Assembly: GCF_031312595.1 (NCBI RefSeq)
Contig: NZ_CP133592.1
Location: forward strand, 1,488,001 to 1,552,000
Direction of reading: 5' to 3'
DNA from: Methanolobus sediminis
GTDB taxonomy: Archaea > Halobacteriota > Methanosarcinia > Methanosarcinales > Methanosarcinaceae
Length of the DNA stretch: 64,000 nt
The number at the start of each line of letters is the position of its first letter. Position 1 is the stretch's first letter. Below the pieces are notes generated by a model, which worked only from the letters and a program-made list of their open reading frames with translations, had not been told where the DNA came from and made no database searches. Both the position numbers and the translations under genes were made by a program. This document shows positions 37,830-46,845 of this stretch, in pieces.

Positions 37830-38666
37830 ATTATAGCTGAAAGTAAATTCTATAACAACATTAACGTTCTTGATAGTGTCGATAAAGGAGATTTCAAAGC
37901 AGAGATCATAGAATATAAATCTCTCACAGGAAGCAAGGATCCTTCACTTGCAAGGCACCTGTACTATATACAGCAGGCAGGCATGACCCTTAAGCAGATA
38001 AAGGTCACATTGAACAACAGCGGCGTGATCGTAGAACCCGGAGCTCTTTACTTCCAGAAAGGTAACATCACATGTGATGCAAACATAGGTGGTGTTGGTG
38101 GTCTTGCAAAGAAAATGATCAAGAACAAGCTCACAAACGAATCCACTTTCAATCCGCTTTACAAGGGTTCCGGTGAGATATTCCTTGAACCAAGTTTCAG
38201 TCATTTCATCATTGTAAGTCTTGATAATGGTTCAATAATTGTGGACAAAGGTATTTTCTATTGTGCAGAATCAAGTCTTGAAGTAGGCGTTGCAAGTCAG
38301 AAGAACATCACAGCAGGTCTTTTCGGTGGCGAAGGATGGTTCCAGACCAAAATTAGCGGAACAGGTACATGCATACTTGAAAGCCCTGTACCAATGTCTG
38401 AAATTCTTAAATATAACCTTGACAACGAGCGCCTTCAGGTTGACGGAAACTTTGCTCTCCTCAGGTCTGATTCAGTAAAATTCAGTGTCGAAAGATCAGG
38501 CAAAGGAATTGCCGGAAAGCTTACATCAGGAGAAGGTCTTCTTCAGACATTCGAGGGAACAGGTGCCGTATGGCTTGCACCAACACAGCCAGTCTACAGT
38601 TCAATTGCATCAAGTGGTGTTTCATCACTGGCAGCAGCACCATATAACAAAAATAATCCGGCATAA
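37830..38666 (+). CDS. AIM24-family protein; conserved N-terminus lacks a canonical start codon
   Basis: The AIM24/TIGR00266-like beta-sandwich is clear (QAGMTLKQIKVTL, GALYFQKGNIT, GEIFLEPSFSHFI, GGEGWFQTKISG, GEGLLQTFEGTGAVWL). The first ATG in frame is at 37983, inside the conserved domain. Upstream, the same frame stays open to a TAA at 37794-37796 and encodes family-like residues (FKAEIIEYKSLTGSKDPS, then ARHLYYIQ), but contains no ATG, GTG or TTG. An ATT (37830) or ATA (37833) start behind GGATGTGG, or a frameshift, would explain it. TATA-like boxes at 37755-37772 place the transcript start near 37795. Function of the family in archaea is unknown. Confidence 0.75.
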   Translation: MIAESKFYNNINVLDSVDKGDFKAEIIEYKSLTGSKDPSLARHLYYIQQAGMTLKQIKVTLNNSGVIVEPGALYFQKGNITCDANIGGVGGLAKKMIKNKLTNESTFNPLYKGSGEIFLEPSFSHFIIVSLDNGSIIVDKGIFYCAESSLEVGVASQKNITAGLFGGEGWFQTKISGTGTCILESPVPMSEILKYNLDNERLQVDGNFALLRSDSVKFSVERSGKGIAGKLTSGEGLLQTFEGTGAVWLAPTQPVYSSIASSGVSSLAAAPYNKNNPA

Positions 38667-38733
38667 GAGGAGTAATTTGCTCCTTCTTTTTATGCACTTA
38701 TTTTAATTATATCATATTTCAGTTTTTATAGTT

Positions 38734-39042
38734 CTAATCATCTTTGTTGATACCTTTTCTGAAACTTCTGGCGTAGCTGTAAGCCTGGTATATGTTGTAG
38801 ATCCAGAATGCAATTAAAATGAATAGTGGTAATATAAGGTGAGATGTGACTATCAGTATGAAAGCCAGGACAAAATAAAAAGAGCCTCTGCCAAAGTCTC
38901 CGTTGTACATCTGTCCCAGTCCGGGGAATACTGCGGAATACAGTCCGGCTCTCCAGGCTCTTGGTTTGAACTCCTCGTTGACAGTCACCACATCATCATT
39001 GCTTTCCATTAGTTCTTCGGCGTTCAGGCATACCCTCCTCAT
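38734..39042 (-). CDS. Small TM2-like membrane protein
   Basis: A 102-residue protein (ATG 39042; ATG 39009 is an alternative) with a polar N-terminus and three hydrophobic stretches: LYSAVFPGLGQMYNGDFGRG followed by two helices (about 52-85). The FPGLGQMYNG turn is typical of TM2/DUF5683-type proteins. Ends in a charged tail. It is the last gene of the leftward membrane cluster; it starts about 50 nt after the preceding gene, so co-transcription is likely. Function unknown. Confidence 0.7.
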   Translation of the reverse strand: MRRVCLNAEELMESNDDVVTVNEEFKPRAWRAGLYSAVFPGLGQMYNGDFGRGSFYFVLAFILIVTSHLILPLFILIAFWIYNIYQAYSYARSFRKGINKDD

Positions 39043-39091
39043 AAGTCTATGTTAAAAAAGATGTGTTATTTGCATAACACTTTTGTGCCCC

Positions 39092-39505
39092 TTATTTTTT
39101 GTTGCTAAGGATATTTTTGACGTTTCCAATAGCATCGTACACGCTTTTATCCAGTTTAGCAGAAACGCCGTTTTTCATAGAACCATCGGCATTTTTCTTC
39201 AGCCTCATACCCTTTCCCAGATACCATGTGAGGAATTCCGTATACAGAATAACTCCAATGAGAGTGGACCAGATCATAAGCAATATGTGGAAGTTATTCA
39301 CCGGTACAAGTCCGTTAACCAGCGACATCTGCTGGATGGAAAGAAAAGCAATTGATATGTCAGGTACCACAAAAATAAATACAAGAGGGATTGCCAGTAA
39401 AATGATAAGTGCAAGCCTGGATGACATATTGATCAGGACAAAGAGCACTACAATTACAAACAAGACAAAAAGCATTGAAGATCCTATAAACGCTGCAATA
39501 TTCAT
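39092..39505 (-). CDS. Hypothetical four-helix membrane protein
   Basis: About 137 residues from ATG 39505 (AGGA upstream); a longer frame to 39586 overlaps the previous gene and is rejected. Hydrophobic segments at about 3-25, 29-50, 72-92 (with a short loop) suggest three or four helices, followed by a basic C-terminal tail (GKGMRLKKNADGSMKNG). No family recognised. It follows the S-layer-like protein gene after 28 nt and belongs to the export cluster. Confidence 0.62.
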   Translation of the reverse strand: MNIAAFIGSSMLFVLFVIVVLFVLINMSSRLALIILLAIPLVFIFVVPDISIAFLSIQQMSLVNGLVPVNNFHILLMIWSTLIGVILYTEFLTWYLGKGMRLKKNADGSMKNGVSAKLDKSVYDAIGNVKNILSNKK

Positions 39506-39533
39506 ACTCAATTCCTGATTTATATTTTTTTCA

Positions 39534-41357
39534 TTACTTATATACTCTGGATATAAATAAATATGCGAATGTCGGCACGATTGCAATTATAGCTAAAAGG
39601 CTTGCAAAAGATGAAACAAGGAATTTCATGACATCTACACTTGTAATATCCGGGTCTGCAACAGATGTATCACCGGGGTACGAAGCCGATGCATCCAGCT
39701 GATTGTAGGTTTGTTCATAGTATTGATTATCTGCATCAACAGGTACGTCATCAATGAAAAGGAAAAGTTCATCTGAAACGACATTATCCTTCTTATCATT
39801 CTCATCCGTAAGACTCAGTTCGGTTTCAGGCAGGTAGTATTCTCCAGATCTTTCAGCCTTTACAATATATGTGAACTCATTTGTTGTTCCTGCTTCAAGT
39901 GTCCCTTGCCATTCACTTTCACCGTTCACATAACTGAGTTCATCCGGGATGTCTTCCCTGAAAGAGATATCGATATCTTTGTCTCCTTGATTTGTAACTT
40001 TGAGGGTAACATCAATTGTTTCTCCCACAACCATGTAGCTGGAACTTATTTCTTTCTGGAGTATTACCCTGGAACCGCTTACATGGAATGTTCCGTCGAT
40101 CACGTTGGATTGCATCGTGTAAGTTTCACCGCTATCTTTCCAGACAACAGTTGCAGGCTCAAAAGTAAAATCTCCCGGCTCGGTTGAAGATGTAAAATAC
40201 CCGATGCTTTTTGTTTCTCCTGCAGAAAGAGCCATTGACCACTCAGTGCTTTCAATATCATTTGGTATAAATTCAGGAGGCAGGATATCAGTAACTGTGA
40301 CAGCTGTCTGGAAATTTGCTTTGTTAGCAACTGTAATATTGATCTGGAAATACTGTTCAGTTCCAAATTCAGGATCTTCGGATGCTTTCTCTTTAGAGAT
40401 CACTTCTTTTTCAATGGAAATATAGGAATTGACCGTTGCTTCCGTTTTTATCTGGTCCTTGTATTTATTTCCCCTGTAGTCATATCCTTCTACACTGGTA
40501 GTGATCGTGATATTTCTGGTAACAGGCTCAATATAAGGCTTTATACGTATCTGGAACTTTTTCTTTTTCTGCGGGTCCAGTATGGAATGTTGTTGTGTTA
40601 CAAGTTCTACTTCACCATCATCACATTCAGTGGTGAGTATGATTCCATGCAAAGGTATTGTTCCGTTATTCGTGACCACAAGTTCGTATTCCACATAACC
40701 ATCCGGTTCATAGCTTTCCTGAAGATTTCCAACATCGATCTGGATCTGAGGTGCACCAGGCTTGAGCGTTTCGATGAAAACTTCCTGAGTGTCCTTGTTG
40801 ATGTACACAATATTAATCATGAAATCCTCTGAGAACTTTTCATAAGCACCGCTGGTGTATGTCCTCTCATACTCTTCCCCATCCAGTTTGACAACAACAT
40901 CTGCCGTACTTCCGTTTATTCCTTCAAGCGTAATGCGATAATTATTTCCTGAAAGTGAGTCTCCTGCTTTAAATGCTGTCTTTGGGATATCTGTGACCCA
41001 CACAAGTTCGGATTTATGCTTGTATATCTCTAGAGAAATCTTGTTATTCTCTATAGAGACAACATTGATCTTCAACTCACCATCATAGATGTGTTCATTG
41101 TTAACTCCTGCATCCACGTCAAAAGACTCCATGAAAATAGAGTTGCTGTATATTAGCAGAGTTGCTGTGAGTAAATTTACCTCGTTGATCTCGTTTACTT
41201 TGACTGTAAATCCTTCAAGATATGCTCTTTCTCCAACTCCAAGTTCATACGAACCTTGGAAGATCCATATATCTTCCTCTTTAACTGCAGTGGAATTAAC
41301 AGGATTTATGAATGTCATCAGGATAATGGTCAATAAAAGCAGCCGGGTCAGTCGCAT
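39534..41357 (-). CDS. Secreted, C-terminally anchored S-layer-like protein (DUF11/COG1361 type)
   Basis: About 607 residues from ATG 41357. A signal peptide (residues 1-22, LLLLTIILMTFINPVNS) precedes beta-rich domains: two N-terminal ones, then three NEW3/DUF11-like modules recognisable by VVTNNGTIPLHGIIL, ITVANKANFQTAVTVTDILP and LKVTNQGDKDIDISF. A membrane helix near the C-terminus (about 580-602) with a short basic tail anchors it outside the cell. It follows the two ABC-2 permease genes with 19-nt spacing, so it probably works with or is exported by that transporter. Confidence 0.8.
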   Translation of the reverse strand: MRLTRLLLLTIILMTFINPVNSTAVKEEDIWIFQGSYELGVGERAYLEGFTVKVNEINEVNLLTATLLIYSNSIFMESFDVDAGVNNEHIYDGELKINVVSIENNKISLEIYKHKSELVWVTDIPKTAFKAGDSLSGNNYRITLEGINGSTADVVVKLDGEEYERTYTSGAYEKFSEDFMINIVYINKDTQEVFIETLKPGAPQIQIDVGNLQESYEPDGYVEYELVVTNNGTIPLHGIILTTECDDGEVELVTQQHSILDPQKKKKFQIRIKPYIEPVTRNITITTSVEGYDYRGNKYKDQIKTEATVNSYISIEKEVISKEKASEDPEFGTEQYFQINITVANKANFQTAVTVTDILPPEFIPNDIESTEWSMALSAGETKSIGYFTSSTEPGDFTFEPATVVWKDSGETYTMQSNVIDGTFHVSGSRVILQKEISSSYMVVGETIDVTLKVTNQGDKDIDISFREDIPDELSYVNGESEWQGTLEAGTTNEFTYIVKAERSGEYYLPETELSLTDENDKKDNVVSDELFLFIDDVPVDADNQYYEQTYNQLDASASYPGDTSVADPDITSVDVMKFLVSSFASLLAIIAIVPTFAYLFISRVYK

Positions 41358-41376
41358 TATTATCATCCGTGTATTT

Positions 41377-42447
41377 TTAAATGTTATGTGGGTCTTTTTT
41401 GATAACCAGCATTGTTGCCAGGTATAGGAACAGTGCCAGTAACAGGTAAATACCGGTCCATGTCCAGCTTTCTATTGCAGTGATACTATCAATGGAAAGC
41501 CGTGTTACAAGGTTAAGTGGGGAATTTGTGAAGAGGTACGATGACATGAACAGGAATATCAATACAAGTGAGTACAGTAGCTGTGCTACACCCCTGTCTT
41601 TGAAGAACACTGCAATTATGGTACTTGAGAATACAAGCACGGATGCTATCAGTGTGACTATCAGCAAAATCTGAAGTGAATGGCTTATAGATATCCGGTT
41701 CATGGACAGGAGCAGAATCCACACAAATGATTGCAGCGGTACGACAAGGATCGCAAGTATGGCTTTACCGCTTATGATCTCAAGCAAAGATGCGGGAGAT
41801 GCAAGAAGCAAGTCCATTGTTTTGCGTTCATACTCTTCAGTTATGAAATCAATTATAAGGCCGCCGGAAATGAAGGCAGGTGTGAATACCAGTAGTGGCA
41901 GCAGTGCCACATAAACGAATTCAAAGAATGTTGATGAAGCATGCACTCCTCTTTTAATGATATTGAATTCTATGGGTGAATATCCCGGAAGTCTCTGTGC
42001 CCTGACATCCCTGGCACTCTGTTCGTATTCTTCCAGTGATTCCTTCAGCTGTAGAGATATGACCGTTGCTTTGATTTCTGATTTTGGCAGGTAGATGTCA
42101 ACGTTGAGCAGGTCCGTGCCTTCGGCTGTTCCAAGGGGAGTTACTATGATAGCATCAATTTTCCGGTCAAAGAAGTCTCCGTAGGCCGGAATAAAGTCAT
42201 CGTACAGGTAAGTCTGCACATTGTTTTCTATCAGTATGTTGTAGAGTTCATCATCCTGAGTTCCAACAACTCCGATGTTAACTCCATCAAAGTCGACATT
42301 TCCAAGCGCTGTTGGGTCATAGAAAGATGTCAGGCCAATGACAAGGAAGGTTGAGAATGATGCTATGAAAAGCTGGATTATAATTGCAAGTATGAAAGTT
42401 TTCTCTGTAAGGAGGTCTTTGAATTCTTTCTTCGCCACAGTTTTCAT
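41377..42447 (-). CDS. ABC-2 type transporter permease
   Basis: A 356-residue permease: an N-terminal helix (about 17-38), a large external loop (about 40-180) and five or six C-terminal helices with the ABC-2 signature FITEEYERKTMDLLLASP (near 205). Similar to NatB-type exporters. It lies 26 nt after the larger permease gene and 19 nt before the S-layer-like gene on the same strand. The only ATPase in the area is encoded on the other strand at 45323 and may serve both permeases (inference). Confidence 0.88.
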   Translation of the reverse strand: MKTVAKKEFKDLLTEKTFILAIIIQLFIASFSTFLVIGLTSFYDPTALGNVDFDGVNIGVVGTQDDELYNILIENNVQTYLYDDFIPAYGDFFDRKIDAIIVTPLGTAEGTDLLNVDIYLPKSEIKATVISLQLKESLEEYEQSARDVRAQRLPGYSPIEFNIIKRGVHASSTFFEFVYVALLPLLVFTPAFISGGLIIDFITEEYERKTMDLLLASPASLLEIISGKAILAILVVPLQSFVWILLLSMNRISISHSLQILLIVTLIASVLVFSSTIIAVFFKDRGVAQLLYSLVLIFLFMSSYLFTNSPLNLVTRLSIDSITAIESWTWTGIYLLLALFLYLATMLVIKKDPHNI

Positions 42448-42473
42448 TTTCCTGCACGAGTTTCCCGTCTTTC

Positions 42474-44282
42474 TCAGAATAGCAGCCCCCTGAGAATTGT
42501 CATGTTATATATGGTGTGGAAAATTGTTGCAGCCACTACTGCATATTTATAGGCACCAGGTCCCTTCCAGTACATTACCAGTGAACTGATTATTATGGTT
42601 GTTATATGCAGAAGCAGCGGTATAAGCAGTAATGCACCCATTGTCATCACTGTCCCGAAAGCTGAACTTGCAATAGGTGCAAGTGTAAGTACAGCAACGG
42701 CTTTTTCTCCAACAAAGAATCCTGCACCGGACAATATTGACAGGCGTATGGCATTTTTGAATGTAATCTCGCTTATCTTTCTCTTGAAAAGTGTATAGAT
42801 TCCTATGGATTTGACTATCTCTTCAGCCAGTGCTGACAATATGATCATTGCAATAATCGAATAAGGAACCGGCAGGTTGAAAAGCATGACAATGAGCATG
42901 AGCTGTGTCATATAAACTACAGGGATGAAGATGATACTGAGGAAAAAGACAGACCCGTAGCGGTATGAAAGGAACATTTCAAAGCAGTCTATTATCTTTG
43001 AACCTATTGATTTCTGAGTGAACAGGTCCTCTTCCCTGAAGATGGAGGTTCCGAATGCATAAACTGCTCCTGCTACAAGATAGAATGGTAATGTGGAGAA
43101 CAGGTATGTGTTCATGGGCACTGATTCTCCTTCAATGAGCCTCACTATCAGGGTGATCGGGGAAATGGAACTTATTGCATGGATGTTTGCAAACATTGCC
43201 GGGAAGAACAGGTATCCTGATATCACGACTGAAAGGAAAACGCTTGCAAATGTAAGTTCCTTGAAACTCCTTGAGAGGATTGCGCTGTAAAACGAAAGTG
43301 CAAAGAAGAGTAGTATTACCGGCATTATTGCAGCCAGTATCAGGACAATTCTCTCCACATCAGCAAGTGTAGATGGTATCTTGAGTATGTACAGGGTTAT
43401 GGCTGCCTGGATTGCCATTGTTATTACAAGGTATGGTACAGTCTTGCCAATAACAATGTCCCTGCTTTTAAGCGGTGCTATTAACACAAGCTCTCCTTTG
43501 CGGTTGGTACGCTCATCCATCAGGCTGGTGGAGTAGAATTGTGATACGAAATATATCGGGAATATGAACAGGAATGCGTAAAGTATTGCTGTAAAAGGAA
43601 CAGGTGGGTTGAAGTTCGATGGTGTTGCAATGGTCTGCCTCTCAAAGAATGTCTTTCCTTGCATGGCATCAAGTGCCTCGATGTCTTCGGGAGAAATTGT
43701 TGATGAACCGGTCCTCACACTGCCATCACCACTTGCAGCTTCACTTCCTCCTGGAACGCTCTCCAGTACGGCTGTCCTGTTGTAACCTCTGCTGAGTTCA
43801 TCCAGTGTATCCGTGGCTCCTGCAAGCTGGAAGTCCTGGGGTCTTTCCAGGTCATGGACGGTAACCCACACCGGGTGAGTATTGTTAATGTCATTATATG
43901 AGCTGAGTACGATCTCTCTGTACTCTTTGAATGTATTTTCAAGTGCGTCACCTGCAGAGGCCGCTTTTCTGGTGTCGGCCAGGTAGACATTGTTGCCGAT
44001 AATGGCCATGTCAGCTCCGTATTCATAGTATACGGTGGCCTCATACCTATCCACAAGCATGTAGTCAAATCGCTGGTCCGTTTCAATAATTGGTTGCACG
44101 TCTGGCTGGGAAAAAGCTACAAGGTATATCTTCTGGTTCATGCTCATCCCGGTTTGTGATGCAGCGTAGGATGATGCTACCACAAGTATGAGTGCCATCA
44201 TGAGCATGATTATTGAGCGTGCATCAAATTTGAGTTTTGATCGCATTAGCTCCCATTTTGCGATAGTTAACCAGCCTGGCAT
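42474..44282 (-). CDS. ABC-2 permease fused to a PrsW/CPBP-like membrane protease domain
   Basis: A 602-residue fusion. N-terminal half (1-400): ABC-2 exporter permease with one helix, an external domain (about 45-205), and six helices including STSLMDERTNRKGELVLIAPL (the ABC-2 signature). C-terminal half (about 415-602): a second set of helices with SALAEEIVKS, GAGFFVGEKAV, LLLHITT and FHTIYN, the paired Glu/His pattern of PrsW/CPBP intramembrane metalloproteases. It is the first gene of the leftward export cluster. Divergent promoter region 44283-44427 contains several TATA-like boxes. Confidence 0.82.
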   Translation of the reverse strand: MPGWLTIAKWELMRSKLKFDARSIIMLMMALILVVASSYAASQTGMSMNQKIYLVAFSQPDVQPIIETDQRFDYMLVDRYEATVYYEYGADMAIIGNNVYLADTRKAASAGDALENTFKEYREIVLSSYNDINNTHPVWVTVHDLERPQDFQLAGATDTLDELSRGYNRTAVLESVPGGSEAASGDGSVRTGSSTISPEDIEALDAMQGKTFFERQTIATPSNFNPPVPFTAILYAFLFIFPIYFVSQFYSTSLMDERTNRKGELVLIAPLKSRDIVIGKTVPYLVITMAIQAAITLYILKIPSTLADVERIVLILAAIMPVILLFFALSFYSAILSRSFKELTFASVFLSVVISGYLFFPAMFANIHAISSISPITLIVRLIEGESVPMNTYLFSTLPFYLVAGAVYAFGTSIFREEDLFTQKSIGSKIIDCFEMFLSYRYGSVFFLSIIFIPVVYMTQLMLIVMLFNLPVPYSIIAMIILSALAEEIVKSIGIYTLFKRKISEITFKNAIRLSILSGAGFFVGEKAVAVLTLAPIASSAFGTVMTMGALLLIPLLLHITTIIISSLVMYWKGPGAYKYAVVAATIFHTIYNMTILRGLLF

Positions 44283-44427
44283 AGTTATTTTATTAGTAAT
44301 CTATTATATTAATATTTGTTTCATAAATATACTGTGTATATAAATTAAAAAGAGTTATATGTACTGAAACCCCCACTATTTAATGATATATTTCAACAAG
44401 TCTTAATTATTTAATGGAGTTTTATAG

Positions 44428-45237
44428 ATGGCAGATATTTTATCTCAGGCGATTCCTTACACAGATATCACTGTGGCAAATATTTTATTTGCTTTAGTGG
44501 TTCTTGTTGCCGGAATTATTATTGCGGGAATACTTTCCGGTATGTTCCGCAACGGATTGAAAAAGACAAAACTTCCTGCGTTGGTTATTGAATTCCTTGT
44601 GCGTTTCCTGCGTGCTCTATTATATGTGGGCGTGCTTCTGGCAGTTGTCAGTGCACTTGGAGTTGACATAAGTTCAGTTGTAGTCGGACTTTCTGCAGTG
44701 ATAGGTCTGGTCCTCGGATTCGGTTTGCAGGATTCTCTGAACAACCTGGCTGCAGGTGTGTGGATAGCATCCCTCAGGCCACTTGACAAAGGAGAATTTG
44801 TAACCGTCAATGGAATGTCAGGTAATGTGCATGCAGTGGGTATCATGGCAACAGAACTTCTCACACCTGATAACCAGTTCATCACAATTCCAAATAAACT
44901 TGTGTGGGGCAGTCCGATAATCAATGTGACACGTATGCCAACCAGAAGAGTGGCTGTTGATGTTGGTGTAAGTTACTCTACTGATATTCCAAGAGCTGTT
45001 AAGGTCGCACTGGATGTTATCAAAAGGGATTCCCGCGTACTGTCAGATCCGGCACCTGCAGTTATAACCACCGAACTGGCAGATTCCTCTGTGAATCTAC
45101 AGCTTCGTGCATGGGTTAACACTTCAGACTTCTGGGGCGTAAAGAACGACCTTACAATAGCAATTCATGCAGAATTCGGTGCACAGGATATCGAGATCCC
45201 ATTCCCGCAGGTGGATGTGCACATGTACAAGATCTAA
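44428..45237 (+). CDS. mscS: Small-conductance mechanosensitive channel MscS
   Basis: A 269-residue MscS. Three N-terminal helices (about 18-40, 55-75, 80-110), the third being the pore helix with glycine/alanine pattern GLSAVIGLVLGFGLQDSLNNLAAG, followed by the beta domain (FVTVNGMSGNVHAVGIMATEL) and the alpha/beta C-terminal domain. Opens under membrane tension to release solutes on osmotic down-shock. It ends in a textbook terminator. Confidence 0.95.
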   Translation: MADILSQAIPYTDITVANILFALVVLVAGIIIAGILSGMFRNGLKKTKLPALVIEFLVRFLRALLYVGVLLAVVSALGVDISSVVVGLSAVIGLVLGFGLQDSLNNLAAGVWIASLRPLDKGEFVTVNGMSGNVHAVGIMATELLTPDNQFITIPNKLVWGSPIINVTRMPTRRVAVDVGVSYSTDIPRAVKVALDVIKRDSRVLSDPAPAVITTELADSSVNLQLRAWVNTSDFWGVKNDLTIAIHAEFGAQDIEIPFPQVDVHMYKI

Positions 45238-45247
45238 GGTCTTACTG

Positions 45248-45280
45248 GCATAGTTGTAATTCAACTATGCTCTTTTTTAT
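45248..45280 (+). terminator. mscS intrinsic terminator
   Basis: GCATAGTTG (45248-45256) pairs with CAACTATGC (45262-45270) around TAATT, followed by TCTTTTTTATTTT. Confidence 0.8.
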
Positions 45281-45322
45281 TTTATAATTTAATTTATATA
45301 TAGTAAGGTTCATAGTCTATGT

Positions 45323-46240
45323 GTGGAACCTGGCATAATTGAAGTAAAAGGACTTCGCAAGGAATATGGCGATTTTGTAGCCGTTGATAATCTTTCATTC
45401 TCAGTGGAAAAAGGTCAGATCTTCGGAATTGTGGGGCCAAACGGTGCAGGTAAGACCACTACTCTGAAAATGCTCAGCAGTCTGATCAGGCCAACAGCCG
45501 GTTCTATCCACATGAAAGGTCTGGATATAGCCACCAATGCTGTTGAAATAAAGTCATTCCTCGGTTTTCTTCCAGAAGAATCTCCTCTTTATGAGGGCAT
45601 GGAAGTGGATGATTATCTGATGTACTTTGCTGAGTTATATTGTGTTCCTAAAGACCAGGCAAAGAAAAGGATACGTGAGCTTCTTTTTGATCTTGCGCTC
45701 AATCCTGACGGCAAGAAGATAGGTGATCTTTCTAAAGGTATGAAGCGTAAAGTCGCTATTGCACGCTCACTGATTAATGATCCTGATGTTCTTATTTATG
45801 ATGAACCTGCCTCGGGTCTTGATCCAATGACCTCCAGGTATATTACTGATTATGTTCGTTCTCTGAAGCAATCCGGCAAGACTATCATCTTCACTGCCCA
45901 TAACCTGTATCAGGTGGAAAGTCTCTGTGACAGGATACTGATCTTAAAAGGCGGAAGGCTTGTAACACTTGGCACAGCCGAGGAGATCAGGAAAGAGTAT
46001 GGTAAGATCCAGTATCGGCTTGAGTTTAAGGTTGACGACATTACGGACTACAATATCTCTGAAGTGATCAAAGAAGTTGATGAAAGCTATGTTGTTATCA
46101 CAAACGACATTGATGTAGTTAACCAGACTACAAAATGGGTTGCTTCCAAAGGCGGGGACATTGTTGAAATGCGTACTATAGTCCCGTCACTGGAAGAGAT
46201 TTTCCTCGAGCTTATGGGCGTTGAACTTTTTGTTGATTGA
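45323..46240 (+). CDS. ABC transporter ATP-binding protein (ABC-2 class)
   Basis: A 305-residue ATPase: Walker A GPNGAGKTTTLKML (near residue 38), signature LSKGMKRKVAIARSL (near 140), Walker B VLIYDEPASGLDP and switch His in TAHNLYQVE. The C-terminal about 90 residues form the accessory domain usual in NatA/exporter ATPases. The start is GTG at 45323; a TATA box at 45290-45300 would give an almost leaderless mRNA. Probable partner of the two ABC-2 permeases encoded divergently at 41377-44282, with mscS in between. Confidence 0.9.
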   Translation: MEPGIIEVKGLRKEYGDFVAVDNLSFSVEKGQIFGIVGPNGAGKTTTLKMLSSLIRPTAGSIHMKGLDIATNAVEIKSFLGFLPEESPLYEGMEVDDYLMYFAELYCVPKDQAKKRIRELLFDLALNPDGKKIGDLSKGMKRKVAIARSLINDPDVLIYDEPASGLDPMTSRYITDYVRSLKQSGKTIIFTAHNLYQVESLCDRILILKGGRLVTLGTAEEIRKEYGKIQYRLEFKVDDITDYNISEVIKEVDESYVVITNDIDVVNQTTKWVASKGGDIVEMRTIVPSLEEIFLELMGVELFVD

Positions 46241-46283
46241 TCTTTCTTCCTTTTTTCATATAGCATACGCTTTTATAGGGTAG

Positions 46284-46320
46284 TTGCATATGCAACAATT
46301 GCATGTGCAATAATTGCAAT
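46284..46320. promoter_or_regulatory. Operator array upstream of the MarR-MATE operon
   Basis: Three related palindromes in 37 bp: TTGCATATGCAA (46284-46295, perfect), TTGCATGTGCAA (46299-46310, near perfect, centre 15 bp away) and ATTGCAAT (46313-46320). A TATA box TTTTATAGG (46271-46279) lies just upstream, so the array covers the transcription start. Expected binding site of the MarR protein itself. Confidence 0.7.
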
Positions 46321-46341
46321 TACAACATTATGGTGACCTTA

Positions 46342-46845
46342 ATGAATCCTGATCCTAAATCCGCTGTTCTTGATGACAATTCCTGCAAATGTATAGGGAA
46401 AAACGAATGCATCGGCCGTGACATCTCGCACCTTTTCAGGTCTATCAATATCTATCTTTCAAATGAACTGGATGCATACGGTCTGGGAAGCGGTCAGTTC
46501 CCGTTTTTCATGCGCTTGCTTCACCATGACGGTGTCAGTCAGGAATCTCTTGCAAATATGTTGAGATACGACAGGGCAACGATCACCCGTTCGCTGAACA
46601 AGCTTGAGGATCAGGGTTATGTGATCCGGAAACGCGACCCCAAAGACAAGCGTGCCTATTGTGTCTATCTTACAGGGGAAGGTCAGAAAATGGCTCCTAT
46701 ACTGATGGAAATAGGTGCTAATCTCAATGATGTACTGCTTCGGGGTTTCAACGATGAGGAAAAGGCTATGTTCATCTCACTTGTGGAAAAGGCGGCAATG
46801 AACATTGCTTCGGAAAACGAAATGAGGAAGGCTTCAAATGACTGA
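46342..46845 (+). CDS. MarR-family transcriptional regulator
   Basis: About 167 residues from ATG 46342 with GGTGA at 46332-46336. A winged-helix MarR fold: GLGSGQFPFFMRLL, SQESLANMLRYDRATITRSLNKLEDQGYV (recognition helix near 75) and wing KRDPKDKRAYCVYLT. The N-terminus has three cysteines (CKCIGKNEC at about 16-24), possibly a redox or metal site. Overlaps the MATE gene by 8 nt, so the pair is one operon, and a palindromic array precedes it: the classic self-regulated drug-export arrangement. Confidence 0.92.
   Translation: MNPDPKSAVLDDNSCKCIGKNECIGRDISHLFRSINIYLSNELDAYGLGSGQFPFFMRLLHHDGVSQESLANMLRYDRATITRSLNKLEDQGYVIRKRDPKDKRAYCVYLTGEGQKMAPILMEIGANLNDVLLRGFNDEEKAMFISLVEKAAMNIASENEMRKASND

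Noticed and set aside
39534-39586. Extended N-terminus of the small membrane protein (start at 39586)
   Set aside because: It would overlap the preceding gene; ATG 39505 has a better ribosome site and begins the hydrophobic domain.
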